Notes: a model not told the origin generated them from the sequence alone. 64,000 nucleotides of DNA from Onchocerca lupi (GCA_028564675.1 JAOVVO010000433.1:1-64000), one strand, 5' to 3'. Shown: positions 25,375 to 38,700, counted from the stretch's first letter. Translations and numbers: made by a program.

Positions 25375-28080
25375 ATGAATCAATTTTCCACATCAAATAA
25401 ATTTATGTTCCAAGTTGTTGTAACCTTTATTGCTTGGTATTTTGTTAGTTCAGCATCTAGTATTGTCAACAAAATTACATTACAGGTTACTGTTACGCTT
25501 TTCTTTATAAGTATATTCTATGATTTTAATTATTGGGTCGAATTTATTGAATTCAGTAGGCAAAATTTTCTAAATTTTCAAGTTCAAATTTATACAGTTT
25601 TATCTCGGAAATCTTGGAAAATATTTACAAATTTTTAAGCTCCGCAGAATCGTTTCATTGAATTTTAATTGTCAAACGTGTACACTAAGATTGATATAAG
25701 GATACGTATCTTATCATATTACTTTCATTTTAATTAATAATGATATAGCATACTTTTTTATAATAATTTTATTAGTACTAGTATTTGTTTGTAACTGTTC
25801 AATCTTCAAATATCTCATTTGCAGAATTATCCATATCCCTTAACGGTTGCTTTGGTGTCACTTTGTTACGTCGAACTTTGCTCCGTTCCGGTGCTTCGTT
25901 TATGGCATATCAAGCAACCTTCTATATCAAGCTATTATCTTATATATTATATCATTCCAATATCACTTGGCAAAGTGATAGCTGTTGTTAGTGCATATGT
26001 GAGCGTTTGGAAAATCTCAGTTTCATACGTACAAACAGGTAATCTGTTTTATTTCTCAAATGAATATTATATGCTGAAGTAAATTAGCTTCATAGCTTTC
26101 ACTTCTTTTTAAGTGAAGATTACATTTTATTAATAAGACTTGTTTCTCAAATATGAAAATAAATATGATTCTATTTTTTATTAGCGAATGCATTTAATCA
26201 AACTTGGTAGTAAATTTAATATGAATTTAGCTACCTTTTCTTTTTTCAATTTTACAATTCATGCTTTTATATGATTTCAAGCAAATTCTTATTTTTTTAC
26301 ATCATTTATTTGCAGTAAAAGCAACGATGCCATTGTTTGCTGTCTTTTCTGCCCGAATCGTTTTGAAAGAACGCCAAACCAAGCCTGTTTACCTATCATT
26401 AATACCAATCATAATTGGCGTAGCTATTGCAACATTTACTGAATTATCATTTGATTTAGGCGGTTTATTTAGTGCTTTATTATCTACCGGTATTTATTCG
26501 GTGTTAAATGTTTTTGTCAAAAAGGTTTCAGATTTTCTTTGTTTTAAATTCACAAAATTCGGCGATTATTCCTTTTCAAATTATAAATAGTTACAATTTA
26601 GTCTGAGGAATTATCGAATTTCTTATTTTATTTTTTTACTTTATTTTATTTTTCTGTATGTAGAAGACAGAACAATAACAAAGATATTTGTCATCAAGTA
26701 GAATCGATGTAACTCATTAACAATATAGATTCAGTCTGTAAAAGTCGGTTGATCTGGGTATCAATAGCATCTTAATTAATAGACAAATTAAACGAAGCTA
26801 TTGATTAAAAGAGTAATATCATCGACTTGTTGCAAATGGCTAATAATTCATTTAAATTTGAATAATGTTGTTCACGATCTGGAGTTGTGTTGTGTTAATT
26901 AGTCGATTATCTTGATTATTTTTTTATTTTAGGTATTGCAAGGTACTGATATTCATCCACTCTATTTGCTGTCCTTAAATTCTCGTATTGCCGCCATCTT
27001 ATTATTTCCGGTTTGGTACTTTCGTGATGGTTTATTACTGTGGCGTGGTGTCGAATCAGCTGTATGTAATTTTTCTTTTCATTTATCCATTATTTTCTCT
27101 AATCTTTGCATTTTCATTATTTCTTATGTGATTTCATTTATGTTCCATAGTTTTTCATCGATAATAATTTCAATCACGTTTCATCAGGTTCCTTACGAAG
27201 TACGTATATTATGTTGTCGTTTAGATCGATTTTTTCTTTCCTAAGAATATTAATTTATGCCTAAGCCGTTTTTCACGGTTTCATATCTCTTTTATAATTT
27301 TTAAGTCTTTTTTTTTTTTTAGAAGAATCAACTATCACCGCACGAGCCAAATTTTGTAATTTTTTTAACGCTTTCCGGCATACTTTCATTCCTCCAAAAT
27401 CTGTGTGCTTTCATTTTAATCCATCGCTTATCGGCACTTTCCTACGCAGTGGCAAATGCAACAAAACGTATCACTGTAATATCAGTGTCGTTACTTACTT
27501 TACATAACCCGGTAACTCCAGCCAATATTTTTGGCATGTTTTTATCCATATTTGGCGTTTTCCTCTATAATCGGGTGAGATTTGACTTTTTTTCGCAATA
27601 AATTTAAGTAAAATAATATAAGCACAAAGTATTTTATGCGGATTAAAACGACTTAATTTGCACAAGATTTTTTTTTAAATTCGCTAATATTTTTACATTT
27701 GTGAATCAAATCTTTCCATTTAAATTCAATGTTCATATGTTTTTTCTCGAATGCTTTCAAGAATTTTAGAAATTATTCCGGGCATGAATTTTAGAAATTA
27801 TTCCGGGTAAAGAATTATGATTTTAATTTAGGCTAAGCAGCTCGAAAGAGAATATCGTACTTTACCAAAGTCGCAAACTGATTTAACGATATCTGATACT
27901 TCGTCGGTTTTTCAGAACGCTTCAGCTATCTATAATGAAAAGTTTACTTCAGAACTGCCATCATTTGATTTTGTTGAAATCATTTGTTGTTGCCCGAAAA
28001 TGCTTCTTCGTTGGGCAGCAGTCGCTATTTTTATTACCGTTTTAATTTGTTTGTTTGCAGGACATCCAGACATCTGGTAA
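25375..28080 (+). CDS. slc35e1: SLC35E1-like nucleotide-sugar/TPT-family transporter
   Basis: Belongs to the drug/metabolite transporter superfamily, triose-phosphate/SLC35 branch; such proteins exchange small phosphorylated or nucleotide-linked solutes across secretory-pathway membranes. The substrate of SLC35E1 is not established. Six exons: 25375-25485, 25825-26038, 26316-26524, 26933-27061, 27323-27574, 27832-28080; 387 aa, with about ten hydrophobic segments. Family signatures are WYFVSSASSIVNKITLQ in TM1, LGKVIAVVSAYVSVWKISV, VKATMP (about 109-114), ERQTKPVYLSLIPIIIGVA, LSYAVANATKRI (about 260-271), NPVTPANI and GVFLYNR. The C-terminal tail after AKQLEREYR differs from human SLC35E1: it carries a CCCPK motif and one further hydrophobic segment before the stop. 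AATAAA lies at 28096-28101, only 16 nt after the stop. Confidence 0.93.
27761..27807 (+). repeat. 22-nt direct duplication in intron
   Basis: Two perfect copies of a 22-nt unit beginning gaattttagaaatt and ending ccggg (27761-27782 and 27786-27807), with period 25, lie just before the acceptor of exon 6 of the SLC35E1-like gene. This is a local duplication, perhaps from replication slippage. Confidence 0.85.
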
Positions 28081-31000
28081 ATTTTGACTAATTCTAATAA
28101 ACTTATAAAAAATTTATCAAAATACCGACTTGTACCCCTCGATTATGGTTAGGAATATTTTTTTTTCCATATGCATCGAGAAGCATAATCCTTTTATTTA
28201 TTTGAAATATTCATTCCGAACATCAAATTCTTGCTAGATAAATTATTATGATTATACTCATGTGACAAGCATTTTTATTTATTTATTTTTTGATTTGTTC
28301 AGAATTCAGGAATGTCACAGAGGCAAATCAAAATTTGAGCTTTATTATATGTATACCAAATTTGCATCAGTGCTAAATGTTTATTGTAGTTTTCATATTA
28401 AAATCGCATATTTTGTGGTACTGAGCCTTGTTAGCTTTATTTTATATAGATATAGTGTAAAATATTGCTACCGTTCATGTTGAAATTTTTGTTGATTCAT
28501 ATTACTGTTTTGTAATTTGGTTACCCGAATATCGCTTTACATAAAAAACTATTTTTAAGACTTCATAAAAATTGCATTTTACTTGTTTTATATACTTTAA
28601 CTAGTCGATATATGACAAAACATTCCTAACAAGCCTTTCGTATCTTTTTAAACAAATGTTTCTTATCGTGAAATATCCCGTATTAAAAATTTCAGCTTTT
28701 TTTTTCTGAGTACCACTATTTATTTTTTGGTTTTCTTATTATAATTATTTTGCATTTTTTTTTTGTAATTTAAAAAATTCTTCATGTTTTTCAAAAAAGA
28801 AAGTTTCTTTTAGATGATATGCTCAACGTTATTGATTTCCAACATTTTTCGTTTTATTTCAATAAATTAAAAAAATATTGATATTTAAACTTTCTAACTG
28901 CTGAATGTTATACGTAAACAGCTTTCCCAGCATGTTTTCTATGTTTCTTTGTCTTCTCCAAAATTTTATTCTTTAATTTCCGATGTAATTAAACTATTGC
29001 TGTTAAATTATTGTGGAACATTTTGAAAAGGTAATTATTTCCTATCACCCATTATTTTTTTCTTTCAAAATTTATTTAATTACCTTTTTAAAATCGAATT
29101 TTCCTGAGAAAATTTTTGATTATATTGTTGTTCTTAATGTATATTTTTATGTTGAAACGATAAATTATACACAGGGAGAAAAGTTTAAAATTATTTCCTT
29201 TTTTCCATTAATTTATAAATCGTTTCTTGAACGATAAGTTCAATTTAATTTGCGAATCTTAATTCTAAAATAATTATGAAGTTAATTAGATATCTGGTAA
29301 TAAGCTGTACTTAATTAATGATGTCTAATAATGATATTTTCACCTAAAATTCTTATTAACTAACAAAATAAATGCATGAGTTACGAAATAAGTGCACTTT
29401 CATAGTTAGAAATTTTTAACTCTGTCAACAACTAAACTTCAAACAAAAAAATTGTCTTTCAAATGAATTTTGATCAACAATTATTTTTCAAATGTCATTA
29501 GTGAATGACATTGATGTGTTACGAAAGAATTTGAAGACATTCTGAATAAAGTTAGGCTAGATGTTGTAATGTGAATAAATTAGGTCAAATGTTAGTGATT
29601 AATTTTTTCGAATTATTCAATACTTCTTTTAGATTTATATCAAAACATACTATTAAAGATTAAAACTATGTACAAATTTCCTAAATTAAATATAATGTTT
29701 TTCTTGCAATTACCAAAAAAAGAAGTTCAAGTATGTAACAGATTACAATTAGAAATTTCTTACAATATACACTATTAATAAACCTTGCAAATTTTAAAAT
29801 GAAATTTTCTGAAAGTTCAAAATTTCTTGTATTATTAATTAATAGTTTATTTTCCTGAAGATGTATTTCGAAAAAATGGCGATAATATATTCATGCTATT
29901 ACATAAGGCTATATATTGACTGAAAATAATATTGAAATTTATTCAATAAATCATCAAATTCAAAAAAAAAAAAAAAAAGAATGAATGAACAGTGGATTGG
30001 CCTTATGTTTTTAGTCATTAGCTTTTTTCTATACGTCATCTATCTCATGCAGAAGGGATTTGATGAAAATACTGGATGAAAAGAACGTATTTCTCTTCAA
30101 CATTTAAATACTTTCAATTATTTTTTGCTTTTATTTCGAAGTTTAAAATTCGTCATTTTGAAATAAAAGTATTGAAAGTTTCTATTCAATATTGCATAGA
30201 TAATAAGATATGCGGGATAATTTATATCATATAGTTTATCAATTAATGATTATTGCTGTAGGAATCAAAATAAATCTGCATGCATAAGCTTAAAATTAAC
30301 AATTATTTCTAGGCAAAACAGATAGCCATATTGTTAGAGCATTACTCATTAATTGAGAAGATAATCAATGAAGTAAAATGAAACAAAACTAATGAATAAA
30401 TTTTATGCAATAATTCAACACACTGAAAAGTCTACTTTATTGCTAATGATTGATTTTTGGATTCGATATTACCTGGATTTTGATATAAAATTTATGGTAG
30501 CTCTTGCGTTCATCAGTCTTTTTTCCATATTAACCAAACTTTCATGGAAATCAAATTTCTCGTTAAATTTTTTGATTTCAATAGAAATTGAAAGCGAAAG
30601 TGCTAAAAGCATGGTAGTAAGTGATATTTAATTACTCATCTACATTAAAACCGGAAAATCATTCAGTATGTATGAATGGTACCAGTGTACGAATGGTAAC
30701 AGTATAATATGCAGCATGCTAGCTAATTATCAGTTTTCAGATTTTCATTCTTTTTAATGCCAATTTCTTTTCAGGATTATCCTGATCAGCACGATAACTG
30801 AGCGGCCAATTATCAAATTATGAATCAAATAACTGGAAATATAACAATAAAAAAATTTTTAAATTGTAATGGAGATTGCAATGTTAAAACCAAGATTAAG
30901 ATTATATCATACACAACATAACACAATACAACACATTTAAAACATATAACAAAGAAATATTTTGAGTTATGAACAAACAACAACAATAATCGGAAAGTAA

Positions 31001-31609
31001 GTTAAATGTTTTTTATTTTTTAAATTTACCAATTCAAACTAAACATCAAAGAGTAGCATATTGTAATGTGATAAAATCGGCGATCTACTATTGCAAGACA
31101 AGACGATCTACTATTATTGGACAATTGTGTCATCGTATCATTGCTTAAAGAAATATTAGCATGTGTAATATCAGTGAAAATATTTTTAGCATAAATTAAT
31201 ATGTCTCATTTCATTCGATTACAATCGAAGTTATAAATTAAAAATTCCTAATAATGATTTGCTTTATTGCTAAAATTGTTGAATTACAAAAATGAAATAA
31301 TAGGAACAAACTATTTAACCACCGAAATATACATAAATATGCATTGCAATAGGAAAAACATAATATCTTACAATAATATTTAAAATCTGGTAATTTTTCA
31401 CAAAGCGAGCGTCAAAGTGTGATACATCGATGTTTTGGTTTGTTTTGATGTTCAGAAATATCACTTTGAGATGACATTTCGGTTGAGTATTCGTTATGAT
31501 TTGGTTGTTGGGTGGTTGAATTGTATCATTATTGCTTAATTTTTGTTTTTGTATAGTTTATTCTTTTATGGTTTTTGGATTTTTGAAAAAATTTCTGGAA
31601 ATTTTATAG
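28081..31609. other. Intergenic region upstream of sod-1
   Basis: 3.5 kb without a recognisable exon. It contains a run of 17 A near 29962 and an imperfect hairpin at 30107-30182. Close to sod-1 there is a repeated cgatctactatt at 31081 and 31104 and an inverted repeat tcaaagtg/cactttga at 31412-31469. The last 200 nt presumably include the sod-1 promoter. Confidence 0.5.
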
Positions 31610-31610
31610 C
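31610..31610 (+). promoter_or_regulatory. Probable trans-splice acceptor of sod-1
   Basis: The sequence attttatag ends at 31609, 21 nt before the sod-1 ATG. There is no coding exon upstream, so this is most simply the spliced-leader addition site. Confidence 0.5.
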
Positions 31611-31630
31611 TTGGAACCGGTTCTATTATC

Positions 31631-32748
31631 ATGAGTACAAATGCGATAGCAGTATTGCGTGGTGAAACTGTTAGTGGAATTATTCGATTTAAACAGGTGA
31701 ATGTGTTTGCATTAGAAAGAAGAAAAATGAAGCAGTTTAGTTGTAAACATAAATTTTGACATTTCTTTACTTTATTTTACCCATAGTTATGAATAATGTT
31801 GTACTGCATATTTGGCTTATAAATTATGAATATATCAAAACAGGATTTCATAGTTCATAACATATTTAAGATGAATTGAAACTTCCAATCGCAGGCATTT
31901 TTTTTATACATCAAACGTTGTTCTTTTTTTGTGCTGCTAGTGTTAATAATTTTTAAAATCAATCTTTTTAAAGGACAAGGAAGGCTCACCGACAACCGTT
32001 ACTGGTGAAATCAAAGGTTTAACTCCTGGTTTGCATGGTTTTCATATTCATCAGTATGGCGACACTACAAATGGATGCATTTCTGCGGGTCCGCATTTCA
32101 ATCCTTTCAATAAAACTCATGGCGGTCGAACTGTTAGTTTTATTTTATCTCCAGAGGAAAAGCAATAACCTGAAATCTATGCTAGTTTTATTAGTTTATT
32201 TGCTGAAATAATATCTAGCCTTAAATGTTTATAATAGAACGAACTATGTAACATAAATTGAAAAATTATTTAAATTTTGATAAATTATGACTTATGTTAA
32301 AAAGTTTCAAGTTTTTATGATAGGGTCAAATAATTTTAATGAAAATTAGTGGTTTTTTTTATTGTCTTTCCTTCGTAATTCATAAATAATTTTCAGGATG
32401 AAATAAGACATGTTGGTGATCTTGGGAATATTGAAGCTGGAGCCGATGGTACTGCTCACATTAATATCTCTGATCAACATATACAGGTATAGCAGAATTA
32501 ATTTAAAATTATAATGTATATCTTGATATCTGATCGAATTTTACATTTCTGTGTGATTCCTGGATTCCTTAATTTTGTATATTCAGTTGCTGGGTTCGAA
32601 TTCAATAATTGGTCGTTCAATTGTTGTACATGCTGATCAGGATGATCTCGGGAAAGGAGTTGGTGAGAAAAAGGATGAAAGCCTGAAAACTGGTAATGCT
32701 GGTGCTCGTGTTGCATGCGGTATTATCGCTATTGGTGCTGCTTCCTAA
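31631..32748 (+). CDS. sod-1: Cytosolic Cu/Zn superoxide dismutase
   Basis: Dismutates superoxide to oxygen and hydrogen peroxide in the cytosol. Four exons: 31631-31696, 31974-32132, 32397-32486, 32587-32748; 158 aa, with no signal peptide (starts MSTNAIAVLRGETVSG). All active-site residues are present: copper/zinc ligands H46, H48, H63, H71, H80, D83 and H120, disulfide cysteines C57 and C149, and the channel arginine R146 in GNAGARVACG. The sequence is of the filarial SOD1 type. Exons 2-4 are exactly 159, 90 and 162 nt, the same as in the secreted SOD 1.3 kb away on the other strand. Exon 2 uses a tttaaag acceptor. AATAAA lies near 33045. Confidence 0.97.
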
Positions 32749-34060
32749 ATCGATTTTTCTTTTACCATGAATTTCTCTCCTAAAAAAGAATGTTTCAGAT
32801 TATAATGATTTGTTAGATGACTTCTTTCATACTCTTAGTGTTCCTGTCTATTACTGTGAAATTTCCTTGTACGGAAAAAAGAAAAGAATCTATTCATTGC
32901 AAGGAGGATGTGCACTTCACTTTTTCCTCATTTTCCCATTTTTTAATTTTAATTTCAGTGTTGTTTCTTATCACTAAATTTAAACATTTATCATATTTTT
33001 ATACCATATATAAGTGTTCTAACATTATTCATGTACGATATCAAATAAAAGGTACTGAAAAACCAAAAAAAAAAAAGAAAGAGGGAAAAATTCAATTTAA
33101 AATTCATCTTTTGTTAGAAATGAAAAAAATGTATTTTTTCAAAATGTATTTGTTTGATGCTTTGTTTCAATATATTATATTGAAATATAACATTTATTGA
33201 TAAAAGCAAATTGTAAAACACGAAAAAATACAAATTTATTGATTAGCCAATATGAAGTAATACTTTTTTGGAAAAAAAAGAGTTCTGAAGGTAATAATTA
33301 TTTGCGATTTCATTTTCAAATCCCTATAAATTTACCTACTTCTGGTTTCTGTAATTACAATAGATGTAATTAGAAAATTGAGATTCAGTAAAAATACGAA
33401 TAATTATTTGGTTTAAGTTTGAAAATCTACTTTTTTTTTTCCAAAAATTGGAAATAAATTTTGACATAGTAATGAACGTAGAACTATCAACTGATAAATT
33501 CTAAGTAAATTAATTGCAATGAAATGGAATTTCATTTGTTCGAATCACATTTCAAATTTTTGTAGCATTAGTTTAGTTTTTCGATGTTCGCTTTTGTTAA
33601 AAATAATACCAGAGAATTTACATGTACGCTAAGCGTTCAGCATTATTTTTAGTTTTTAGACGAATAGGTAAAATTTTATGCAGCTAAATTTTTATTCGAG
33701 CTTTTGATATTTTCATTGAAATTGAAATTTAAAATGAATGGAAATTCTTACAATCCTTCTTTCTGAAGAATAAAAGTCAATTGAAATATACGTATGAAAC
33801 TGTAATGTACTTTTATAATTAACGAATATTTCGTCAAATATTATTTTCCAAATATATGTATATATATATTTGTTCGACATAATCTTGCGAAATATTTATT
33901 TATTAAAATTTCGAAATGAACTATCATAACATGATTGAATGATCGTATATTGTATAATTCATAACAGTAAATTCAAAGATTAGTAGTACTGTTGAAAATA
34001 GAACTTGAATGAGTAAGAACTTGTCTTAACACAATAAACTTCATTTTTAAAGGAATCGTT
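32749..34060. other. Convergent 3' spacer between the two SODs
   Basis: Holds both 3' UTRs. AATAAA on the + strand near 33045 serves sod-1. On the minus strand, AATAAA around 33895-33905 could serve the secreted SOD. An open frame at 32817-33200 is lysine- and phenylalanine-rich low complexity and is not a gene. Confidence 0.5.
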
Positions 34061-35667
34061 TTAAGATACAGCAGCAATGCCAATAACACCACATGCCAGA
34101 CGAGAGCCAGCATTACCAGTTTTCAAACTTTCTTCCCTCATACTGCCGGTTCCTTGTCCGAGATCGTCCGGCTTTGCATGTACAACAATTGAACGTCCAA
34201 TTATTGAAAATGGACCGCATAACTAAAAAGGTAAAATTTAGAATATTACAGAAATATTCAGAAATGGACATTTTTAAAGCTTTTTGCTTATATACCTTTA
34301 TGGAATTACTAGTTATATAAACTTCAGCAACGCCATTAGCTCTAGCTACAATATTTCCAAGATCACCAATATGTTTCTTTTTGTCCTGAAAATCAAATTA
34401 ATCACTAATTTTTCAGTAAAAGTATTTGTTCCTGCAAATAAGCTGCTTTATTTCTTATCAAAATATAGGAATTTCCTACTGTCCAAAAATCATTTTATCA
34501 AAAATATTTAATACTAAGCATTCTTCCAGAAATTATTCTGCTAAAACTATGAAAGATTGGAAAAGTGGATGAAGAAAGACTGAATGAATTTCGGATCATG
34601 TAAAATTTTCAATCGATATAACTTTATCAAAAACTATTTTCATAGTGTTTTCTTTTCTTTTTTATGATATAATTAAACTAACATTTGGATCACCATGAGT
34701 TTTACCCAAAGGATTATAATGTCCACTGGCAGATGTACAACCGTTTGTATGATCACCATACTGATGAACATGAAAACCATGCAAACCAGGTTTTAAACCA
34801 CTAATTGTACCAGAAATTGTTGTTGGTGAATTTCTGCTATCCTGTAAAATTGAAATATTTTGGGGAATTATTAATTAATTAATTGTTTGTTTAGATGCAA
34901 ACTAGAACAGTAGTATCGTCAACAGTTTTATAAAATACGAAGCTCATTTAGGATGACAACATTTCATTTCAATACATTAATGAATATTTTGTTTTGAATC
35001 TTTTACTTAAAAAATAACTCCAAAAGTTGAGGTGAGAATAGTGAAATAATCGATTAAAGGTCAATTTGAAAAATGATTATTAACGTAAACACGTCGTTTA
35101 CATATTTGTTAATTCAACAATCATGATGAAGATTTCTTTTAACAGAAGCAAAAAATTTGCAAAACTTTTTCAAAATATCATCAAGAAAAGAGAGAAAAAA
35201 AAAAAAGAGAAAAACAAAAATTGCGCGAATTATTTTAAGCCAAAAAATTAATTTTGCATTAATTATAAAATTTTGAAAAAATAATTACCTGTCGGAAATA
35301 AATGGTTCCACTAACAGTATCACCACGTAATACTGCTACTGCTCTTTTCACTCCATCGCCATGCATTCCATTGCTATACGATATTCTGCCATGCACACGT
35401 TGCTGAGAGTTTTTACAATTTAATATTAATTTAATTTTCACATGAAAGCGAAATAATTTAGGCTAATTAAATTAATGATTAATTAGTTATACTTTAGTTT
35501 AAAATTTTAGTCATTCATTTTTGTTTTCGTTTTTTTTTTTGTTTATTTTTATTTGGCTTTTAAAAGTTTACATTATTGCTTTGACTTACAGCTTCGACGT
35601 ATATTAAATTAGCATAATTGATAAAAATTAGGAATGATAAGAAGATGACGATAAATGAATTAATCAT
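34061..35667 (-). CDS. sod-4: Secreted (extracellular) Cu/Zn superoxide dismutase
   Basis: Secreted SOD of the filarial EC-SOD type, the counterpart of C. elegans sod-4. In parasites it is thought to detoxify host-derived superoxide at the worm surface. Five exons in transcript order: 35667-35590, 35402-35289, 34841-34683, 34385-34296, 34222-34061; 200 aa. Exon 1 encodes only a 26-residue hydrophobic leader (MINSFIVIFLSFLIFINYAN...YVEA), a signal peptide. Exon 2 adds a basic linker, then AVAVLRGDTVSG begins the SOD fold. Ligands H88, H90, H105, H113, H122, D125 and H162, cysteines C99 and C191, and R188 are all present, so the enzyme should be active. An extra cysteine (C149, in LCGPFS) is unusual. 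The initiator ATG directly follows a tttcag, so the trans-spliced 5' UTR may be only the spliced leader. Confidence 0.96.
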
Positions 35668-35676
35668 CTGAAATTT
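35668..35676 (-). promoter_or_regulatory. Splice acceptor abutting EC-SOD start codon
   Basis: On the minus strand aaatttcag ends at 35668 and the ATG begins at 35667. With no upstream coding exon this is a probable spliced-leader addition site that leaves no gene-encoded 5' UTR. Confidence 0.6.
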
Positions 35677-35705
35677 ATTTGTAATATTAAATAACAGAAA
35701 TCAAC

Positions 35706-35745
35706 GAATTATTATAATAAAAATCGAATTATTATAATAAAAATC
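35706..35745. repeat. 20-nt perfect tandem duplication
   Basis: Two adjacent perfect copies of gaattattataataaaaatc (35706-35725 and 35726-35745), just upstream of the secreted SOD start. An AT-rich slippage-type duplication. Confidence 0.9.
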
Positions 35746-38700
35746 AAGAAACCTATTTGCATAAATAGCAACCTTTTTTAAAAAAAAGAAAAGAATGATA
35801 ATCATATGAACATCAAACAAATCATGCAAACCACTATCAAAAGTCAAAAAAAAAAAAAAAAAAAACAAAAAAAAAACAAAAATCAATCTGAAACATAGTC
35901 TCAAAGTAACAATTTTCTTTGCATCTTTCTTCACTAAAGCACAAAAATCATTAAAAAAGCTGTAATAAGAAAAGCAATATAAAAAAGTAAAAGATGAAAA
36001 ATCAGAATTCAAAGAAACATAACCAGTCATAACTAAAGTTCCACCATGAACTAAACAAGTAACAGATGAGAGTAGGAGCAGCCATAACCTTAGGCAACCA
36101 ACTATCTCAAGAATATTGACCTTTTTGAAAAAAAGCAGAAACAAGCAATGTAAAAAGCAATAAATAAGCTAAAAATTGATAAGGCAAAGAACTCACGAAA
36201 AACAAAACAAAAACTTAATGGTTGAGGATATGCAATGCAATATTTTCATATCAAGAATAACGAATCATTATCATTATTATGATTTTTATGCATAAATTAA
36301 ACTATTGCCGCAATTATATTTATCCAATTATTCTGACAATGATAACGATTATGTATGTATAAACATGGCATTACATGATGATAAATATGTGAGTGTGAAT
36401 TTAAAAACAGAAAAAAAAAAGTGCAAAATTAGGAGGAAAAGGAAATTAAAATTAATTGAAATAGTAAAAATGAAGATTTAGCAAATATATTGATTTGTGA
36501 TGAAATTAGAAATGGAACAGTAATTATTAATAATGAATAAACCGGCTAGTGAATGAATGCATTGATATTTTAAGACATTATCGATTTCCTTATTACTAAT
36601 TATCAGGTCATTATCAGTTCATATGTACATATTAATTAAGAAACAGAAATTTAAATTACATGAAACATTATAATATATATTGTATATATGTTATTCTAAT
36701 TCTCCATATAATTGAAGAACATTAACAATAAAATATAATTGTTATTCTTATCAGCGATGCGTATAAAATCGAAATACACATTCAATTAAATTAATGAATA
36801 AAGCATAAAGAAATTTGAGTAAATTATTGGAAATTATTTTTTGCATATTTGTTTTTATTTTTCGTGAAATTTTATTCATTTTTCATTTAATTCGCATAAT
36901 AAATTTAGGATTTCTTTCGTTTTATTATAATTAATTCACATTCAAATTACTCCATTCATATTTTAAATTGATTAATCAATTTTTGAGGAATGAAATTTTT
37001 GTGGAATTTTGTTTGAAAAAGAATAAAAGTATTAGATTATTATGGATGGCAAAAAAGAAAAAAAAGAAGGCAAAATTGTTATCCTTAATTGTTATGTCTC
37101 TTCCTGGCACCGTTTGTTGTTTAAGCTGATCAAATAGTACTTAAGATTTACAAATTTTAAATAACTTTTATTCATTGTGGTTTAGCTAATTCAAATAGAT
37201 TTACAACTATGAAATATTTGATGAGTAATTAGGAACCGTTTAATTGCACTACTGAATGGAAATTGAATGAAACAATATATTTTAAATTTTGAAAAGAAGA
37301 ATTATTTCAAACAATTTTTAAATAACGGAAAAATCAGGAAAAATTCACTGAAATTTGAAAAATTTATACAAACCAACAACTGTGTAAAAATGAAATTGTC
37401 GCTGTAATTGAGCAAAATTTCAAATATAAACGAACGGTAAGAATGAAAGGCATGTGTCGAAATATTTTAATGATCTATTTGTTAATTTTTATTTTTCATT
37501 TATATTACAGGTTTGAGAGTAAAAATTGGAAATGGAAATTCTCAATTTGCCATTTGAAATGTTGACTCATTCCTGTGCCCTTGCAAAAAAAACAATTTCC
37601 CGACGATTAATTTTTTTTTCTTTTATTTAAATATTTATATTGTAACGAATTTTTAATGACCCTAAATTTGTTTATTTTTATTTTTTGGATTTATTGGATA
37701 TTTAATGCCAAAGTTTTCATTTTTTTAATTGAAGAAAAACTGGCAAAATTTCAAAATTCGTTTGATGATTGAAAATAAAAGAAATATTTATCACAGTAGT
37801 TAGATAAATGATATGAAATATTTATCTTAAGAGTAATTTCTTATTTAAGATCACATGCATTTGTGTAATTTTAAATTTAAGTTCAACGATTAATTATGAA
37901 TTTTGAAACGGAATCAGAAACGTTTTATTTTCTAACTGATTATTTATCCTGACCTTTTTTTTTTTTCTCTCCTTTCTTAAATTAAAATAATAGGTAATTT
38001 TGTTTTATTTCTCGTTTTCTATCTTTTTTTTTTTCTCCTCCTTTTTTTTTTCCAAAAATTTTAGACATATTGGTAAATTAATCATTATTTGAAATAATGG
38101 AAGAAGAAGAAGAAGAAGAAGGAGAGTGGAACAGGTCAAAATCAAGTTCTACATTTCGTAAAGCTTATTATTAGCATTTGTTGTACACGTATAGAGATTT
38201 TTTTATGTAAATTAAATGAATTAACTAGCAAACTAACTAGTCGCAAACAGAAGCAAATTCATTGCTAAAAAATTCCAAAAAGATAAAAATAAAACAAAAT
38301 TGTTTTACTAACTTATTAGCATAGCAAATATTATCGTTACAACAGAGATTTGGGAATGATAAGTAAGAACGGAAGAAGAGGAAGCAAAAGAGTAGAAATG
38401 AAAACTGGAATGTTTTCGAACTTTTTTTTTGTAACAATTTTATTCGGTAAAAAATTTTGTACTGTAAAATAAGTATGTAAACTTAAAAAACAAAAAAAAA
38501 AAAACAAAAAAGGGCCAAAGAGGAAAAGAAGGCCAAAGAGGAAAAGAAGAAATAAGATTTTCATTTTTGAAATTTTATGGGAAGGAAAAAAGAAAATGAC
38601 GAGAAAAGATATTATTTCGAAACAATTTTGAAAAAAAGAAAAGAAAAAAAAAGGCAAATTCTTGATTTAAAAGAATTAATTATTAGTCATTTAAAATTAT

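Noticed and set aside
30107..30182. Hairpin with arms around actttcaat and cttttatttc
   Set aside because: Needs an 8-nt bulge and lies in AT-rich DNA; too weak compared with the hairpin at 47505.
32817..33200. 127-codon + strand frame after sod-1
   Set aside because: Lies in the 3' UTR, low complexity (K/F-rich), contains the poly(A) signal.
35701..36144. 147-codon hydrophobic minus-strand frame
   Set aside because: Poly-F/poly-L caused by A-rich + strand repeats, including a tandem duplication and long A runs; no splice structure or domain.
38237..38657. Hydrophobic minus-strand frames resembling membrane proteins
   Set aside because: They read the purine-rich gaa/aaag tracts backwards; composition explains them.
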